Positions 63,315 to 64,000 of a stretch of 64,000 nucleotides of DNA are shown piece by piece. The notes beneath the pieces were generated by a model. The model saw only the letters and a program-made list of their open reading frames with translations, ran no database searches and had not been told where the DNA came from. Where the stretch lies: NCBI RefSeq assembly GCF_031624495.1, contig NZ_JAMQOP010000001.1, forward strand, positions 434,001 through 498,000. Reading direction: 5' to 3'. Each line of letters starts with the position of its first letter. Position 1 is the stretch's first letter. Made by a program: the position numbers and the translations under genes. This stretch comes from Halogeometricum sp. S1BR25-6. Lineage in GTDB: Archaea; Halobacteriota; Halobacteria; Halobacteriales; Haloferacaceae.

Positions 63315-64000
63315 ATGGGCCGACGAAAGAAAATCGTCCAAGAATGTGAGAAGCTGATGGACAAGCCGGAGCAGATCCGGAACATCGCCATCGCCGCTCA
63401 CGTCGACCACGGGAAGACCACCCTGACAGACAACCTCCTCGCCGGCGCGGGTATGATCGCCGACGAGGGCGAGGCGACGCGCCTCATGATGGACACCGAG
63501 GAGGACGAACAGGAACGCGGTATCACCATCGACGCGGCGAACGTGTCGATGACGCACGAGTACCAGGACAACAACCACCTCATCAACCTCATCGACACGC
63601 CGGGCCACGTCGACTTCGGTGGCGACGTGACGCGCGCGATGCGCGCCGTCGACGGCGCACTGGTCGTCGTCGACGCCGTCGAGGGTGCGATGCCGCAGAC
63701 CGAGACGGTCGTCCGGCAGGCGCTCCGCGAGGGCGTCAAGCCCGCGCTGTTCATCAACAAGGTCGACCGCCTCATCTCCGAACTGCAGGAGGGTCCCGAG
63801 GAGATGCAGCAGCGTCTCACCGACGTCATCGGCGACGTCAACGAACTCATCCGCGGGATGACCGAGGACAGAGACGACATCGACGACTGGACCGTCTCCG
63901 TCGAGGACGGCACCGTCGCCTTCGGGTCCGCCCTGTACAAGTGGGGCGTCTCGCTCCCGTCGATGCAGGAGACGGGCATGTCGTTCGGCGACATCATCGA
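63315..64000 (+). CDS. fusA: Translation elongation factor EF-2 (5' part, runs off the window)
   Basis: The first 228 codons are present. The GTPase G1 is [20 protein letters not shown], the switch I region is [16 protein letters not shown]3 is [18 protein letters not shown] and G4 is INKVDR. Begins [20 protein letters not shown], the usual haloarchaeal EF-2 N-terminus. The gene has no stop in the window. A T-rich CCCTTTTGACC near 63280 may be the promoter. Confidence 0.96.
   Translation, partial: MGRRKKIVQECEKLMDKPEQIRNIAIAAHVDHGKTTLTDNLLAGAGMIADEGEATRLMMDTEEDEQERGITIDAANVSMTHEYQDNNHLINLIDTPGHVDFGGDVTRAMRAVDGALVVVDAVEGAMPQTETVVRQALREGVKPALFINKVDRLISELQEGPEEMQQRLTDVIGDVNELIRGMTEDRDDIDDWTVSVEDGTVAFGSALYKWGVSLPSMQETGMSFGDII

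Noticed and set aside
1-64000. CRISPR array or prophage
   Set aside because: No regularly spaced direct repeats, cas genes, integrases, portal or capsid genes were seen anywhere in the window.

Overview
The window is a high-GC haloarchaeal chromosome segment. The evidence is an acidic proteome, archaeal TATA boxes about 25-35 bases before many start codons (often leaderless), an archaeal A-type ATP synthase, a split archaeal RNA polymerase (H, B'', B', A', A''), aRF1, TiaS, CTP-dependent riboflavin kinase and CDP-archaeol synthase. Gene content and order (ETF genes, atp genes, aRF1, minD4-like gene, argS, rpo-rps12-rps7-EF2) recall Haloferax and its relatives, so a member of Haloferacales is likely; the genus cannot be fixed from the sequence alone. 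No mobile element with a transposase, no CRISPR array and no prophage was found. It looks like a core chromosome region carrying one striking accessory insertion.

Layout. 1-12.6 kb: TRAM protein, small membrane protein, unusual radical SAM protein, DUF373 protein, prenyl diphosphate synthase, K+-channel-like RCK protein, ETF alpha and beta, two secreted or membrane surface proteins, a pilin-like protein and a methyltransferase. 12.7-27.9 kb: the A-type ATP synthase locus, interrupted twice. Subunits H and I come first, then a stand-alone Bat-type HTH regulator, then K-E-C-F-A-B, then a complete phototrophy cassette (LOV-GAF-HTH Bat homologue, bacteriorhodopsin, lycopene cyclase, Brp/Blh beta-carotene oxygenase), and finally subunit D. 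28-31.3 kb: small proteins and two winged-helix regulators. 31.3-36 kb: aRF1, a MinD4-like ATPase with a long acidic tail, a tiny membrane protein and ArgRS. 36-42 kb: riboflavin genes, epimerase, ilvE, DUF502, carS, pyrE. 42-51.2 kb: a phosphoribosyltransferase-type regulator with a purine permease, a sulfotransferase-like beta-propeller protein, glutaredoxin, an HTH regulator divergent from tiaS, a HerA-like ATPase and paired CrcB fluoride channels. 51.2-51.4 kb: two tandem tRNA-Asp genes. 51.8-64 kb: rpoH-B''-B'-A'-A''-nusA, an MscS channel, rps12-rps7, a DUF5781 metalloprotease-like gene, and the 5' part of EF-2, which runs off the window.

How the parts work together. The central theme is light-driven bioenergetics. 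The rhodopsin has all residues of a bacteriorhodopsin proton pump. Its neighbours make beta-carotene and cleave it to retinal. The Bat homologue carries a flavin-binding LOV domain with the photo-adduct cysteine and its partner residues in the same spacing as plant LOV2. A perfect 14-bp palindrome matching the Bat upstream activating sequence lies between bat and bop. All of this sits inside the genes of the ATP synthase that would use the resulting proton gradient. A second theme is a recurring short element (core GCAAAAAGCTGGACCAAAAA and variants) found three times at gene ends.
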